This document shows, piece by piece, positions 18,168-26,176 of a DNA stretch of 49,863 nucleotides. Origin of the DNA: Prevotella sp. (GTDB taxonomy: Bacteria; Bacteroidota; Bacteroidia; Bacteroidales; Bacteroidaceae); assembly GCA_017475265.1 (NCBI GenBank), contig JAFVFY010000078.1, forward strand, positions 1 through 49,863, read 5' to 3'. Both the position numbers and the translations under genes were made by a program. The notes beneath the pieces were generated by a model, which did no database searches, had not been told where the DNA came from, and saw only the letters and a list, made by a program, of their open reading frames with translations. Every line of letters starts with the position of its first letter. Within the stretch, counting starts at the first letter, position 1.

Positions 18168-20033
18168 ATGAAGACTATGATTAACAAGATAAACATGAGG
18201 AGTAAAGAGCCGATAAGTTTATTATTTATTATTTGTTCTTTATTCTTTAGCGTAGCGTGTAGTGACATGTTCGAAACAGAGTCCGACCGTCAGGTATTCG
18301 ACCCGGAACTCGACCAGAAGACCGACTCCATGTTCTACACCCTCGGTATTCTCAAGGGCTTGCAGCAGGTAGCCGACCAATACGTGATGACTGGCGAGAT
18401 GCGTGGCGACCTCGTGGCAACCAATATCTATACTGAGACCGACCTGCGCGACCTGGCCGACTTCTCTCTCAACTCTCAACCCTCAGCAATCAACTCAAAC
18501 AAATTCAATCAGCCCTATCTCTACTACCGCATCATCAATAACTGCAACTATTACATTGCCCACCGCGACACAACCCTCCTCACCGGCAGTCGCAAGGTAG
18601 CCATCCCCGAATATGCTGAGGCACTTGCCGTCCGAGCATGGGCCTATATGCAACTCGCCAAAACCTACGGTGAGGTGCCTTTCTACACCGACCCACTCGT
18701 CAGCATTGGTGATGCCAACCAGAACTTCCCCACCAAGGACCTGCAGGGTATCTGCGACGCATTGGCACCAGAGCTTATCAAGTTCAGTGGCACGCCTGTA
18801 CCCACATACGGCAATATATCCGCAGGCATGCTCAATGGCACCACTAGCTCCGAGGAGAAAATCATACAGTCCGACAAGGCCATGATTCCCGTTGATGCCG
18901 TACTCGGCGACCTCTTCCTTGAAACCAATCAATATGAACAAGCTGCCAAATACTACTTCAACTATATTCTGGTGAATAAGCTCGTTGCCGAACAGGCATA
19001 CGTCAATCCCTCGTCCTACAGACAGGAGCTGGCCGAGAAGCTACCCACCGATGCCGATGTCAATACGGGCGACGGTGACTATTTCACTTGGAGCTCCATA
19101 TTCTCCATCTCAAATCCCAAGGATATTGTTTCCTATATCCCCCTGGCATCCAATGAGCTTCGTGGTGTCACCACCGAGCTGCCACGCTATTTCGGCTATG
19201 ACTTCTACAGCACTACAGGCGGCTCCTCCAACTCAACCCAGCGCTACCTCGTGGACCGACAGATTGATGCTTCACAAACCTATTACCAACTCAGCCAGAA
19301 ACAGGAGTGGTACTACGTCCCCCGCACTCAGAACGCAGCAGCCAACATTGTCAAGACCGCCAACATTGGCGACATGCGCCGTTTCGTCACCATGCGCAGC
19401 GTCAGCAAGCAAGACTCCATCTTCTCCGTCATGACAAAGTTCTTCAGTGCCAATGTGCCCATCTATCGCACGACTACCATCTATCTGCGACTGGCAGAGG
19501 CCATGAACCGCATGGGACAGCCAGAGGCGGCTTTCGCCATCCTGAAAGACGGCATCAAGGACGACCCATCATCCATCTATCTCTATTTCCATCCCTCTGA
19601 CTATGATGAGCGCATGGGTACTCTGGAGTTCCTGGATAAAGTCGTTCCCTTCCTCTCCATGGAGAACAGCGCCATATTCGTCAACAACTGGGGCATACAT
19701 AGCCGGGGAACCAACTATACGCAGGGTGCCTTTACCGGCTACCAGCTCGACACGCTCGTGACACAGAAGATGGCCGAGCTGAACATCACCCCTATGGGTA
19801 ACCTCAATGACACCATCAATGCCGTCGAAGACCTTATCTGCGATGAGATGGCCCTAGAACTTGCTTTCGAGGGCAACCGCTTCGGCGACCTCACGCGCAT
19901 AGCCCGACATAAGAACCTCGCTGGCTTCTATCAATCCAACTATGGTTCAAAATGGCTTGCCGACAAGCTTGCCTACAAGAATCCCAAGGTTTCGCTCCTT
20001 GAAGAAAAAAACTGGTACCTGCCCCTGAAGTAA
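18168..20033 (+). CDS. SusD/RagB-family surface lipoprotein (module A SusD2)
   Basis: 621 aa. ATG at 18177 is a possible alternative start. The lipobox is SVAC, followed by SDMFETESD. SusD features are RAWAYMQLAKTYGEVPFYT in the TPR half, and TTIYLRLAEAMNRMGQPEAAF with DEMALELAFEGNRFGDLTR in the C-terminal half. It should cap SusC2. Relative to the module B SusD2 it has 6 extra residues within SLNSQPSAINSN, where CTCTCAACTCTCAAC repeat DNA sits. This is the last gene of module A; a hairpin overlaps its stop codon. Confidence 0.92.
   Translation: MKTMINKINMRSKEPISLLFIICSLFFSVACSDMFETESDRQVFDPELDQKTDSMFYTLGILKGLQQVADQYVMTGEMRGDLVATNIYTETDLRDLADFSLNSQPSAINSNKFNQPYLYYRIINNCNYYIAHRDTTLLTGSRKVAIPEYAEALAVRAWAYMQLAKTYGEVPFYTDPLVSIGDANQNFPTKDLQGICDALAPELIKFSGTPVPTYGNISAGMLNGTTSSEEKIIQSDKAMIPVDAVLGDLFLETNQYEQAAKYYFNYILVNKLVAEQAYVNPSSYRQELAEKLPTDADVNTGDGDYFTWSSIFSISNPKDIVSYIPLASNELRGVTTELPRYFGYDFYSTTGGSSNSTQRYLVDRQIDASQTYYQLSQKQEWYYVPRTQNAAANIVKTANIGDMRRFVTMRSVSKQDSIFSVMTKFFSANVPIYRTTTIYLRLAEAMNRMGQPEAAFAILKDGIKDDPSSIYLYFHPSDYDERMGTLEFLDKVVPFLSMENSAIFVNNWGIHSRGTNYTQGAFTGYQLDTLVTQKMAELNITPMGNLNDTINAVEDLICDEMALELAFEGNRFGDLTRIARHKNLAGFYQSNYGSKWLADKLAYKNPKVSLLEEKNWYLPLK
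18463..18500. repeat. CTCTCAACTCTCAAC simple repeat inside SusD2-A
   Basis: The sequence encodes SLNSQPSAINSN. The paralogous protein at 46066 reads SVSDDNKYNHP here and is six residues shorter between the conserved DLR and YY positions. Confidence 0.75.
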
Positions 20034-20043
20034 GGGCAGGTAC
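20015..20043 (+). terminator. Hairpin over the stop codon at the end of module A
   Basis: A perfect 10-bp stem, GTACCTGCCC (20015-20024) and GGGCAGGTAC (20034-20043), with the stop codon in the loop. No strong T run follows, so it may be a weak terminator or an mRNA 3'-end stabiliser. The convergent esterase gene ends 40 nt further on. Confidence 0.5.
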
Positions 20044-20082
20044 GTGAAATAAGAAAGTCTTGTACTGACTTGTCTTTTACGG

Positions 20083-22482
20083 CTACAATTTATTCCTAAC
20101 AGCCTTTATCAACTCTGATGAAGGCTGTTCTTTTTCCTCTACGGGCAGCAGATACCAGCGGACGGTCCAGCTGAGCTGCTCGTGAGGCTTTAGCGTGGTG
20201 TAGGCTCCCTGGCTCTCCAGTTCGATGTAGGTCTTGCCACGGTTCACGTACACCTGAATCTCAGCTTCACCAGGAGCGGGAATCCCCTCCAGGCTCCCTT
20301 GACTGGGGGAGGGCAGGTCGTCGAACTTCTTCAGGAGCAGCAGACCATTATTATAATAGGCCAGCCAACCTTTGCCGTCGGCATTTATCTTGCGGTTCTC
20401 GCCTGCTTCGTCTGGCTGATACCACACGACACCATGCTCGGCTTTGAAGGACATAAGTCCTGCAGGGGTGATACCGTCAAGGGGAGCGTCGAAGAAAATC
20501 ACTCCACCATCGTTGACAACACGGGTAATCTCCCAAGGAGCCACCTGACGGGTCTCGTCGCTCTCGTTAATAATGGAATAGGTGACGACTATGGCATTAT
20601 CCTTCTCGTCAACAGCAAACTCCTTGCGGATACGGTATTTCATCTTCTCTGACACCTCGCTAGTCATGACAAGACTCCCTCCGACTCCTTCTTCCACCTG
20701 ATAGGCTCCCTTATCGAACTCCTGTACCGGCGGCCAGTTCCACTCCTTCTGTGGACTTGTCCAGAAGGTGCTGCCGAAGGACTCCGGTGCTGTCTGCTGT
20801 GAGATGACCTCCTGATCTTTGTATTTCAGCGACATAATCTTACCGCCCTTCGTGGGGTAAACGGTCATGGTAACGTCGCCTACCTTCATCTTCTTGCTGC
20901 TCTGCTGGGCACGGAAATCATCAAGCTGCTGGAAACAATGCTTGTCGATAATCTGAGCAAGACGACGGTCGTGGTTATTGCGGATGGTGCATTGGTAGTT
21001 AAAATCCATCAGCTCGCCGTTCTCCTTCGTATAGGGATGCCATTCTGGCAGGCCTTCGATGTTCGGATTACCGTTATGGGCAAACTGCGCCCATACGCTG
21101 CTCATCGTGTCGGCCAGACGAAGATCGGCCTCGGTGGGCTGCGGCAATTCGTTGCCGACATGGTGAAGCGTGTTGAAGCAGAACTTCAGCTCATGTCCAT
21201 GCACACTACCCTTGTTCACGGGTGAGCGCCAGGTGAACATATACATGTAGGTGGGAGCCTGGCGTGTCTCGCTAATGGCATCGGCGGTGATGATGGTCTT
21301 CGGACGGAACAGCCAGTCGATGCTCAGCAGGTCTTGTGGAGAGTGGCCAGGATAAGCCTCGGCAAAGGCGCTGAGATAGCTGTTGGCATCGAAGCCGAAG
21401 GTTCTGAACAGCTCACGGCGAGCCTCGTCCTGTGTCATCGGCTGGTCATAGCGCAGACGCTGCAGTTCATTGAACGTCGTTCCGATGAGAATGGGGATGT
21501 TGTCGCTAATGCTGGCAAAGCCATCCTGGAAAGGCTGTTGCAGCAGCACTTCACCATCAGGCGTAGGTCCGAAGCCCCACATCATCGGCGTGCCGGGCTT
21601 ACGAGTGCCGATGCTGGCAGCCATAGCTCGCTGGCCGGCGGCATAGAGCGTATCGTATGGGACTTTATTAATGTCCTCGATATGCGCTGCGTCGATATTC
21701 AGCTCCTTCAGCACGGCTTGCCCCAGCTCCTCGGTCATCTGCTTAGTGTTCACATTGAGGATGGTGCCACTCATGATGATAGCCTTATGGAAGAGACCCT
21801 TGGCCTGAGGCATGCAGAGTAGCGTGCCTACCTTTCCTCCCCCACCCGACTCTCCGAAAATCGTCACATTGTTGGGGTCGCCGCCAAACTGCCGGATGTT
21901 CTTCTTAACCCATTGCAGGGCTTGCACAACGTCGAGCATGCCTACGTTGCCGGAGTACTTGTACTTACTAAGGGAGGGGTCTGTACACGCAGAGAGGTCG
22001 AGGAAACCGAGGATGTTAAGACGGTGATTGACACTCACCACTACCACGTCCTTCTTGGCCAACTGCATACCGGGATTCCAAGCCGAGGTACCAGAGTCGA
22101 AGCCTCCGCCGTGGAGCCAGAACATGACGGGTTTGAGATTTGAGGTCTGAGATTTGAGGTTTGTCGTCCAAACATTGAGCACGCAACAATTCTCCGACAT
22201 CTCTTTCTCACTTAACTTGCGACCCCAGGTGGTCTGCATGGCCTGTGGTCCCCAGTGGTCGCATACCAAGACACCATCCCACTTGCTGACAGGCTTCGGG
22301 GGCATGAAGCGTTCCACCTTGGCGTAGGGAATACCGAGGAAGCCCACCGTTCCCTCCTGGTCGAAGCCCTCCACTAGTCCTGACTCCGTGCTGACTACCA
22401 TCGGTTCAGCCGTCTGTGCCTTTACAGCTAACAAAGCAGCTGAGGCAAACAGCGCAATGACGAATTTGCTACGCGCAGCCAT
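20083..22482 (-). CDS. Carboxylesterase type B fused to a DUF4380-like domain
   Basis: 799 aa with a signal peptide (cleavage after about AVKAQ). The α/β-hydrolase part spans about 25-530. It has the oxyanion HGGG at 124-127, nucleophile Ser212 in GESGGG (usually GESAGG), a probable acidic residue Glu339 in GTTFNEL and a probable catalytic His428 in SVHGHEL. It likely cleaves an ester, perhaps acyl or feruloyl groups on glycans, in the periplasm or outside the cell; the substrate is not visible. The C-terminal 260 residues (GGKIMSLKYKDQEV, GSTFWTSPQKEWNWPP) resemble DUF4380, a mutarotase-like β-sandwich; the fusion is unusual. Two surface-loop segments, NLKSQTSNLKP (about 108-118) and PSPSQGSLEGIP, are encoded by dispersed simple repeats. 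The start is 31 nt downstream of the rubrerythrin gene, so co-transcription is likely. Confidence 0.85.
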   Translation of the reverse strand: MAARSKFVIALFASAALLAVKAQTAEPMVVSTESGLVEGFDQEGTVGFLGIPYAKVERFMPPKPVSKWDGVLVCDHWGPQAMQTTWGRKLSEKEMSENCCVLNVWTTNLKSQTSNLKPVMFWLHGGGFDSGTSAWNPGMQLAKKDVVVVSVNHRLNILGFLDLSACTDPSLSKYKYSGNVGMLDVVQALQWVKKNIRQFGGDPNNVTIFGESGGGGKVGTLLCMPQAKGLFHKAIIMSGTILNVNTKQMTEELGQAVLKELNIDAAHIEDINKVPYDTLYAAGQRAMAASIGTRKPGTPMMWGFGPTPDGEVLLQQPFQDGFASISDNIPILIGTTFNELQRLRYDQPMTQDEARRELFRTFGFDANSYLSAFAEAYPGHSPQDLLSIDWLFRPKTIITADAISETRQAPTYMYMFTWRSPVNKGSVHGHELKFCFNTLHHVGNELPQPTEADLRLADTMSSVWAQFAHNGNPNIEGLPEWHPYTKENGELMDFNYQCTIRNNHDRRLAQIIDKHCFQQLDDFRAQQSSKKMKVGDVTMTVYPTKGGKIMSLKYKDQEVISQQTAPESFGSTFWTSPQKEWNWPPVQEFDKGAYQVEEGVGGSLVMTSEVSEKMKYRIRKEFAVDEKDNAIVVTYSIINESDETRQVAPWEITRVVNDGGVIFFDAPLDGITPAGLMSFKAEHGVVWYQPDEAGENRKINADGKGWLAYYNNGLLLLKKFDDLPSPSQGSLEGIPAPGEAEIQVYVNRGKTYIELESQGAYTTLKPHEQLSWTVRWYLLPVEEKEQPSSELIKAVRNKL
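20281..20315. repeat. G-rich REP-like repeat inside the esterase gene
   Basis: Read on the minus strand, CTCCCCCAGTCAAGGGAG with the flanking GCCTGGAGGGG forms a CTCCC/GGGAG hairpin and encodes PSPSQGSLEGIP in a loop of the DUF4380-like domain. It resembles the G-rich element at 38636-38672. Confidence 0.6.
22130..22162. repeat. GAGATTTGAGGT simple repeat inside the esterase gene
   Basis: TTTGAGATTTGAGGTCTGAG and the following GATTTGAGGTTTG encode NLKSQTSNLKP between the conserved LNVWT and PVMFWLHGGG blocks, where type B esterases have a variable loop. Confidence 0.65.
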
Positions 22483-22513
22483 TTACAAAAATCGTGTTAA
22501 TAAAAAATGTAGA

Positions 22514-23056
22514 TTAGTAGTTCTCAGCCTTCACTTGGAAGTACGACTGTGGATGATTGCAGACAGGGCACTCCTCGGGAGCCTTCTTGCCGATGACGAT
22601 GTGTCCGCAGTTGCTGCATTGCCAGATGACGTCGCCGTCCTTCGAGAACACACGCTCCTTCTGCACATTGTCCAGCAGCTTACGATAGCGCTCCTCATGG
22701 GCCTTCTCGATGGCAGCCACGCCCTCGAACTTCTCAGCAATCTCAGGGAAACCCTCCTCGCGGGCCTCACGGGCCATACGGGCATACATATCGGTCCACT
22801 CGAAGTTCTCGCCTCCGGCAGCAGCCTCCAAGTTACTGGCTGTGTCCTTGATGGCACCGCCCTCCAGGAGTTTGAACCACATCTTAGCATGTTCTTTCTC
22901 GTTAGCTGCAGTCTCCTCGAAGATGGCGGCTATCTGTACGAAACCGTCCTTCTTGGCCTTTGAAGCCCAGTACGTGTACTTGTTGCGAGCCATAGACTCA
23001 CCGGCAAATGCCTCTTGCAGATTTTTCTCTGTCTTTGTTCCTTTTAGTTCTTTCAT
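22514..23056 (-). CDS. rbr: Rubrerythrin
   Basis: 180 aa. A ferritin-like di-iron domain (about 1-140) has the paired iron-binding motifs [40 protein letters not shown]-terminal rubredoxin-like domain has CSNCG and CPVCNH. Rubrerythrin reduces hydrogen peroxide in the cytoplasm of anaerobes using electrons passed through the rubredoxin iron; it fits an obligate anaerobe. Length and both motifs are normal for the family. It lies 49 nt after the ABC ATPase gene and 31 nt before the esterase gene on the same strand. No own promoter with TAnnTTTG is obvious, so it may be read from upstream. Confidence 0.95.
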   Translation of the reverse strand: MKELKGTKTEKNLQEAFAGESMARNKYTYWASKAKKDGFVQIAAIFEETAANEKEHAKMWFKLLEGGAIKDTASNLEAAAGGENFEWTDMYARMAREAREEGFPEIAEKFEGVAAIEKAHEERYRKLLDNVQKERVFSKDGDVIWQCSNCGHIVIGKKAPEECPVCNHPQSYFQVKAENY

Positions 23057-23105
23057 AATTTTAAGTTTTTAGGGTTATCAATTAATGCTGGGAGTTAAAT
23101 TTATC

Positions 23106-23855
23106 CTAATCATCCTGTGGTATCGGAAGTGCAGCGAGCGCCTCGGCAGCCGACTTGATGTTAGTATTGATGGTATCTTCACGAATCTTACCGTCGCGGA
23201 GGTTGATGTTACGCGAGGAATATTCGGCAATCTCAGGATTGTGCGTGACGAAAATGATAGTGTGCCCCTTCCTGTAAAGTTCTTGGAAGAGAACGAGCAT
23301 CTCGAAGCTAGTGCGCGTATCAAGGTTACCTGTGGCCTCGTCGGCAAGCAGCACGGCGGGGTTATTCACCAGGGCACGGGCGATGGCGACACGCTGCATC
23401 TGTCCACCTGACATCTCGTTCGACTTGTGCTCCATGCGGTCGCCAAGGCCTACCGATTGGAGGGCTTTGATAGCAGCCTCACGGCGCTGCTGGGCATTGA
23501 ACTTCGAGTTATACATCAGTGGCAACTCTACGTTTTCCAGAGCCGTGGTCTTGGGCAGCAGATTGTAGTTCTGGAACACAAAGCCTATCTTCTGGTTCCG
23601 CAGGTGGGCGCGTTGCGTCTTCGACATGGTGCGCACGGAAATGCCGTCAAGGAAATATTCGCCACTGGTAGGCGTATCGAGGCATCCCAATTGGTTGAGC
23701 AACGTGGACTTTCCGCTTCCCGACGTGCCCTGGATGGTGACAAACTCGCCCTCGTAGATTTTAAACGACACACCACGCAGGGCTTTCACCGTCTCAGAGC
23801 CTACCTGGAAGTAGCGCTTCACATTCTGCAGTTCTATTACAACTTTCCTATCCAT
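23106..23855 (-). CDS. MacB/LolD-type ABC transporter ATP-binding protein
   Basis: 249 aa. Walker A GTSGSGKST (43-51), Q-loop FVFQNYNLL (about 92-100), signature MSGGQ (148-152), Walker B LLADE (169-173) and H-loop His205 are all intact. The sequence is typical of ATPases that serve MacB-like permeases in export of peptides, antibiotics or lipoproteins. The ATG directly follows the TAA of the adaptor gene upstream, indicating translational coupling. The C-terminal 25 residues (IKSAAEALAALPIPQDD) form a short extension. The expected FtsX/MacB permease gene is not next to it; rubrerythrin follows instead. Confidence 0.93.
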   Translation of the reverse strand: MDRKVVIELQNVKRYFQVGSETVKALRGVSFKIYEGEFVTIQGTSGSGKSTLLNQLGCLDTPTSGEYFLDGISVRTMSKTQRAHLRNQKIGFVFQNYNLLPKTTALENVELPLMYNSKFNAQQRREAAIKALQSVGLGDRMEHKSNEMSGGQMQRVAIARALVNNPAVLLADEATGNLDTRTSFEMLVLFQELYRKGHTIIFVTHNPEIAEYSSRNINLRDGKIREDTINTNIKSAAEALAALPIPQDD

Positions 23856-25034
23856 TTACCTTCTCTGTTGCTGGTTCTGTTGCTGGTTCCGACCCCTTCC
23901 TGGCCTGGGCATGAAGGGGTTCTGTGCTTGCTGTCCACCTGACATATCGACGGCGGGACCTTCTATCTCGAAGTCGGTGAGCACCTCGGTACCCTCATTG
24001 ATACCGCTGACGATTTCCGTGGTAACACCGTTAGTGGTGCCTATCTCTACCTTATGTGCCTTAAAGACAGGGCCTTCCTGCGTCCACACCTTCAGCGGAT
24101 CCTCCACATCCTCTATCTTCTGTCCCTCGGCCAAGAGTGCCTCATTGGGCATGAAGCGCAGAGCCTTGGCGGGCACTACGAGCACGTCGTTCTTCTCCAG
24201 CGTGTAGATGGTGACGTTGGCGGTCAGTCCGGGCTTCAGTTTCAGGTCGTTGTTGGGGGCGGAGATAACTACCTCGTAGGTGACGACATTGCTCTCTGTC
24301 GTTGCCTGCTGGCGCACCTGTGTGACGTTACCCTCAAAGTGATCCTCGGGGAAGGCATCGACGGTGAACGTCACACGCTGACCCTCCTTCACCCCACCGA
24401 TGTCGGCCTCGTCGATGTCAGCAATGACGCGCATGTCGGTCAAGTCCTGGGCAATAGTGAACAGCTCCGGCGTGTTGAACGAGGCAGCAACGGTCTGTCC
24501 CTCCTCCACGCTCTTCGACAGCACCACACCGTCGATGGGGCTAGTAATCGTAGCATAGCCCAGGTTGGTCTGAGCCTTCTGCACGCTCTGGTTGGAGGTG
24601 GCGACACTCTCGCGGGCTTTGAGGAACGACAGCTTGGCCGACTCAAACTCGTCAGCAGAGACGAGCCCCTTGTCATAGAGCGTCTTATAACGGTTAAAGT
24701 TTGCCTGCTCGTAGTTCAGCGTGCTCTGTGCCGACGAGAGGTTGGCCTGAGCCGTGCGCAGTTCGCTAATGAGGTTGGTCTTGTCAAGCTCGGCGATAAT
24801 CTGGCCTTTCTTCACTACTGAGTTGTAGTCCACATAGAGGTGGCTAACGATACCTGACACCTGTGTGCCCACGGTGACGCTCGTCACAGGTTCAATGGTT
24901 CCTGTGGCAGTAATGCTGTTCTGGATGTTACCACGCTCCACACGAGACGTCTGGAACGATACTTTCTGCTCCTCCTTGCAACTGGCAATGAACACTGCCA
25001 AGAGGACAACTGCAATTACACTAAGTTTCTTCAT
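23856..25034 (-). CDS. MacA-like periplasmic adaptor lipoprotein (HlyD/RND family)
   Basis: 392 aa from ATG 25034; an ATG two codons upstream (25040) is equally readable. The lipobox is FIASC (Cys at residue 19), giving an inner-membrane or periplasm-facing lipoprotein. A lipoyl-like half (TVGTQVSGIVSHLYVDYNSVVKKGQIIAELD), an α-hairpin coiled coil (about 95-165), the second lipoyl half with ITSPIDGVVLSKSVEEGQTV, and β-barrel and membrane-proximal domains follow. The C-terminal tail is rich in Arg and Gln (RGRNQQQNQQQRR). MacA-type adaptors link an inner-membrane ABC permease to a TolC-like outer-membrane channel; neither partner is present in this window. Confidence 0.92.
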   Translation of the reverse strand: MKKLSVIAVVLLAVFIASCKEEQKVSFQTSRVERGNIQNSITATGTIEPVTSVTVGTQVSGIVSHLYVDYNSVVKKGQIIAELDKTNLISELRTAQANLSSAQSTLNYEQANFNRYKTLYDKGLVSADEFESAKLSFLKARESVATSNQSVQKAQTNLGYATITSPIDGVVLSKSVEEGQTVAASFNTPELFTIAQDLTDMRVIADIDEADIGGVKEGQRVTFTVDAFPEDHFEGNVTQVRQQATTESNVVTYEVVISAPNNDLKLKPGLTANVTIYTLEKNDVLVVPAKALRFMPNEALLAEGQKIEDVEDPLKVWTQEGPVFKAHKVEIGTTNGVTTEIVSGINEGTEVLTDFEIEGPAVDMSGGQQAQNPFMPRPGRGRNQQQNQQQRR

Positions 25035-25069
25035 ATACATTGATTTAAATTTGCGACTTTGTATTTTAA

Positions 25070-25170
25070 CAACGGATTAAGACGGATTTCACGGATTTCA
25101 CAGATTAACTATGATTTCACGGAATTTCATTAAAATCAGTTTAATCCGTGAAATCCGTTTTAATCCGTTG
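25070..25170. repeat. 28-bp inverted repeat of AATCCGTGAAATCCGT type
   Basis: The arms at 25070-25097 and 25143-25170 match at 27 of 28 positions, beginning CAACGGATTAA; the inner core is ACGGATTTCACGGATT. An additional TTTCACGGA copy sits in the loop. It lies between argB and the adaptor gene. It may act as a bidirectional hairpin or terminator; it resembles dispersed noncoding repeats found in many Bacteroidetes. Confidence 0.75.
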
Positions 25171-25176
25171 TTTTTA

Positions 25177-25980
25177 TTATCTATCTATTGTTATCATCGT
25201 CCCATGCTGTCCGTCGATGGCTGTCGCGCTGGTGATGACCACCCGTGTCACTCCAGCATCAACAGCCTTCAGGGCGTTCTCAATCTTTGGCAGCATACCA
25301 CCACTGATGGTGCCGTCGGCGCGGTAGGTCTCGAAGGCTTGGTGGTCGATGACGGGGATGACTGACGTGTCGTCATCGGCATCGCGCAGCACGCCGGACT
25401 TCTCGAAGGCAAAAATGAGCGTCACGTCATAGAGCGTAGCCAATGCCTTTGCCGTCTCCGAGGCCATGGTGTCGGCATTGGTGTTGAGGATATGTCCCTG
25501 TCCGTCGTGCGTCAGTGGGGCGATGACGGGCATCATGCCACTGTCTATGAGGCGTGAGAGCATCGTAGCATCCACGCGACGAACATCACCTACGAAACCG
25601 AAGTCGATGCAACGTTTGGAAGCTTCACCCACCATTACGGGGGGGCGGCGGTCGGAAAGAATAATGCCTGCGTCGGCACCAGTAAGGCCTATGGCATTGG
25701 CACCCAAGGCCTGTAGACGAGCCACGACGGTCTTGTTCACCAGTCCACCGTAGACCATTGTCACCACACGGAGCATGTCCTCATCGGTAATGCGGCGGCC
25801 CTCCACCATCTGTGTCTCTATACCCAGCTGGGCGGCAATGGCTGTGGCACGCCGTCCTCCGCCATGCACCAGCACCTTCGGCCCAGGGATGGCCGTGAAG
25901 TCAACCAGGAGCTGCGTCAGCTGTGCGTCGTCCTCGACCACGGCACCGCCTACTTTCACTATCGTTAGTTTCTGTTTCAT
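25177..25980 (-). CDS. argB: N-acetylglutamate kinase
   Basis: 267 aa from ATG 25980 (MKQKLTIVKVGGAVVEDD). The longer reading to 26031 is rejected because a good promoter lies inside it. Amino-acid-kinase family features: KVGGAVV with the ATP-site Lys at 9, LVHGGGRR, GRRITDEDML, and NTNADTMASETAKAL near the acetylglutamate site; GGMLPKIENAL is also family-typical. It phosphorylates N-acetylglutamate in arginine synthesis; some Bacteroidetes use the N-succinyl route, so the acyl group is not certain from sequence. No other arginine gene is nearby. It is the first gene of the minus-strand run. Confidence 0.93.
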   Translation of the reverse strand: MKQKLTIVKVGGAVVEDDAQLTQLLVDFTAIPGPKVLVHGGGRRATAIAAQLGIETQMVEGRRITDEDMLRVVTMVYGGLVNKTVVARLQALGANAIGLTGADAGIILSDRRPPVMVGEASKRCIDFGFVGDVRRVDATMLSRLIDSGMMPVIAPLTHDGQGHILNTNADTMASETAKALATLYDVTLIFAFEKSGVLRDADDDTSVIPVIDHQAFETYRADGTISGGMLPKIENALKAVDAGVTRVVITSATAIDGQHGTMITIDR

Positions 25981-25988
25981 CTTGGGCG

Positions 25989-26019
25989 CAAAGATACTAC
26001 TTTTTTCGCATAACAGCAA
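25989..26019 (-). promoter_or_regulatory. Proximal promoter of argB, almost leaderless
   Basis: On the minus strand, TTG (complement of 26017-26019), 20 nt, then TATCTTTG (complement of 25989-25996). The expected start point lies only a few nucleotides before the ATG at 25980, so the transcript would have almost no leader. This fixes the argB start. Confidence 0.65.
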
Positions 26020-26103
26020 GCACGCAGACAACCATTAGTGCATTGTTTAACGCAGATTAACATCAAGGCCGAATGTTTAATGCTTGATTATGCAATGACA
26101 GTG

Positions 26104-26134
26104 CAAAGGTACGAAGTTTCTCTCTCTCGCACAA
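26104..26134 (-). promoter_or_regulatory. Distal promoter upstream of argB
   Basis: On the minus strand, TTG (complement of 26132-26134), 20 nt, then TACCTTTG (complement of 26104-26111). It would give a leader of about 115 nt for argB. Confidence 0.55.
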
Positions 26135-26176
26135 TATCAGTAAAAAAACTTTACAACAATTTTTATTCTCATAGAC

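Noticed and set aside
25981-26031. Longer argB start at 26031
   Set aside because: A consensus promoter (25989-26019) lies inside that extension, and the kinase family starts at MKQKLTIVKVGGAVV.
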